In this document: in pieces, positions 5,855-5,909 of the stretch
How positions within the stretch are numbered: position 1 is the stretch's first letter
How the letters are laid out: each line of letters starts with the position of its first letter
Assembly (NCBI GenBank): GCA_020629995.1
Contig: JAHDCH010000177.1
Location: forward strand, 1-5,909
Direction: 5' to 3'
From: Pseudaestuariivita sp.
Lineage (GTDB): Bacteria; Pseudomonadota; Alphaproteobacteria; Rhodobacterales; Rhodobacteraceae
DNA length: 5,909 nt
Translations under genes and position numbers: made by a program
The notes under the pieces: model-generated
What the model was told of the DNA's origin: nothing
What the model saw: only the letters and a program-made list of their open reading frames with translations
Databases searched by the model: none

Positions 5855-5909
5855 TGGTCGGAGTGGCGAGATTCGAACTCACGACCCCTGCCTCCCGAAG
5901 ACAGTGCTC
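5855..5909 (-). tRNA. tRNA-Pro (anticodon CGG), 3' part; 5' end beyond the window
   Basis: Read on the - strand, 55 bases fit the tRNA cloverleaf from about position 22 to the end. They comprise GAGC (D-stem 3' strand), A26, an anticodon stem CTGTC/GGCAG, loop TTCGGGA with anticodon CGG (5895-5897), a 5-base variable loop GGGTC, T-stem GTGAG/CTCGC closing loop TTCGAAT, acceptor strand CACTCCG, discriminator A and an encoded CCA. All visible stems pair, with one G-U in the anticodon stem and one in the T stem. CGG reads the CCG proline codon, and the loop UUCGGGA with a following G-rich stem is as in other bacterial tRNA-Pro(CGG). About 21 bases at the 5' end lie outside. It lies on the same strand as, and just upstream of, the sulfotransferase operon. 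Confidence 0.93.

Noticed and set aside
1..5909. CRISPR array, insertion sequence, integrase or direct copy of the tRNA 3' end
   Set aside because: I looked for regularly spaced repeats, transposase or recombinase motifs, and a second copy of the TTCGAAT-containing tRNA end. None was seen by eye.

Overview
The window is GC-rich, with strong G/C preference at third codon positions. Together with the protein families present, this points to an alphaproteobacterium, most likely a Rhodobacteraceae/Roseobacter-type organism. That placement is inferred from composition and general resemblance, because no marker gene was compared.

Layout: (i) The left edge (1-885, + strand) holds almost all of an NAD(P)-dependent 3-hydroxyacid dehydrogenase, closest in motif pattern to L-threonate dehydrogenase (LtnD). 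It lacks only a few N-terminal residues. (ii) On the - strand from about 5734 down to 873 runs a compact four-gene cluster whose members overlap by 4, 8 and 4 bp. In transcription order these are a stand-alone PAPS-type sulfotransferase, a glycosyltransferase-2 protein with a sulfotransferase-like C-terminal half, a second stand-alone sulfotransferase of the Sulfotransfer_2 type, and a glycosyltransferase/sulfotransferase fusion. The last gene converges on the dehydrogenase and the two coding ends overlap by 13 bp, with an inverted repeat spanning both stop codons. (iii) A 120-bp intergenic leader (5735-5854) contains two short perfect palindromes. (iv) The right edge cuts through a - strand tRNA-Pro(CGG) gene, of which the anticodon arm, variable loop, T arm, acceptor 3' strand and encoded CCA are present.

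The four - strand genes look like one translationally coupled operon that adds sugars and sulfate to a cell-surface or secreted glycan, with all four proteins predicted to be cytoplasmic. The acceptor is unknown. No polymerase, flippase, export gene or PAPS-synthesis gene lies in the window. The most distinctive points are the four sulfotransferase-like domains with four different nucleotide-loop sequences in one operon, two independent glycosyltransferase-sulfotransferase fusions, and the apparent loss of the PAPS-binding signatures in one fused domain. The dehydrogenase belongs to a separate, carbon-catabolic unit that continues to the left.
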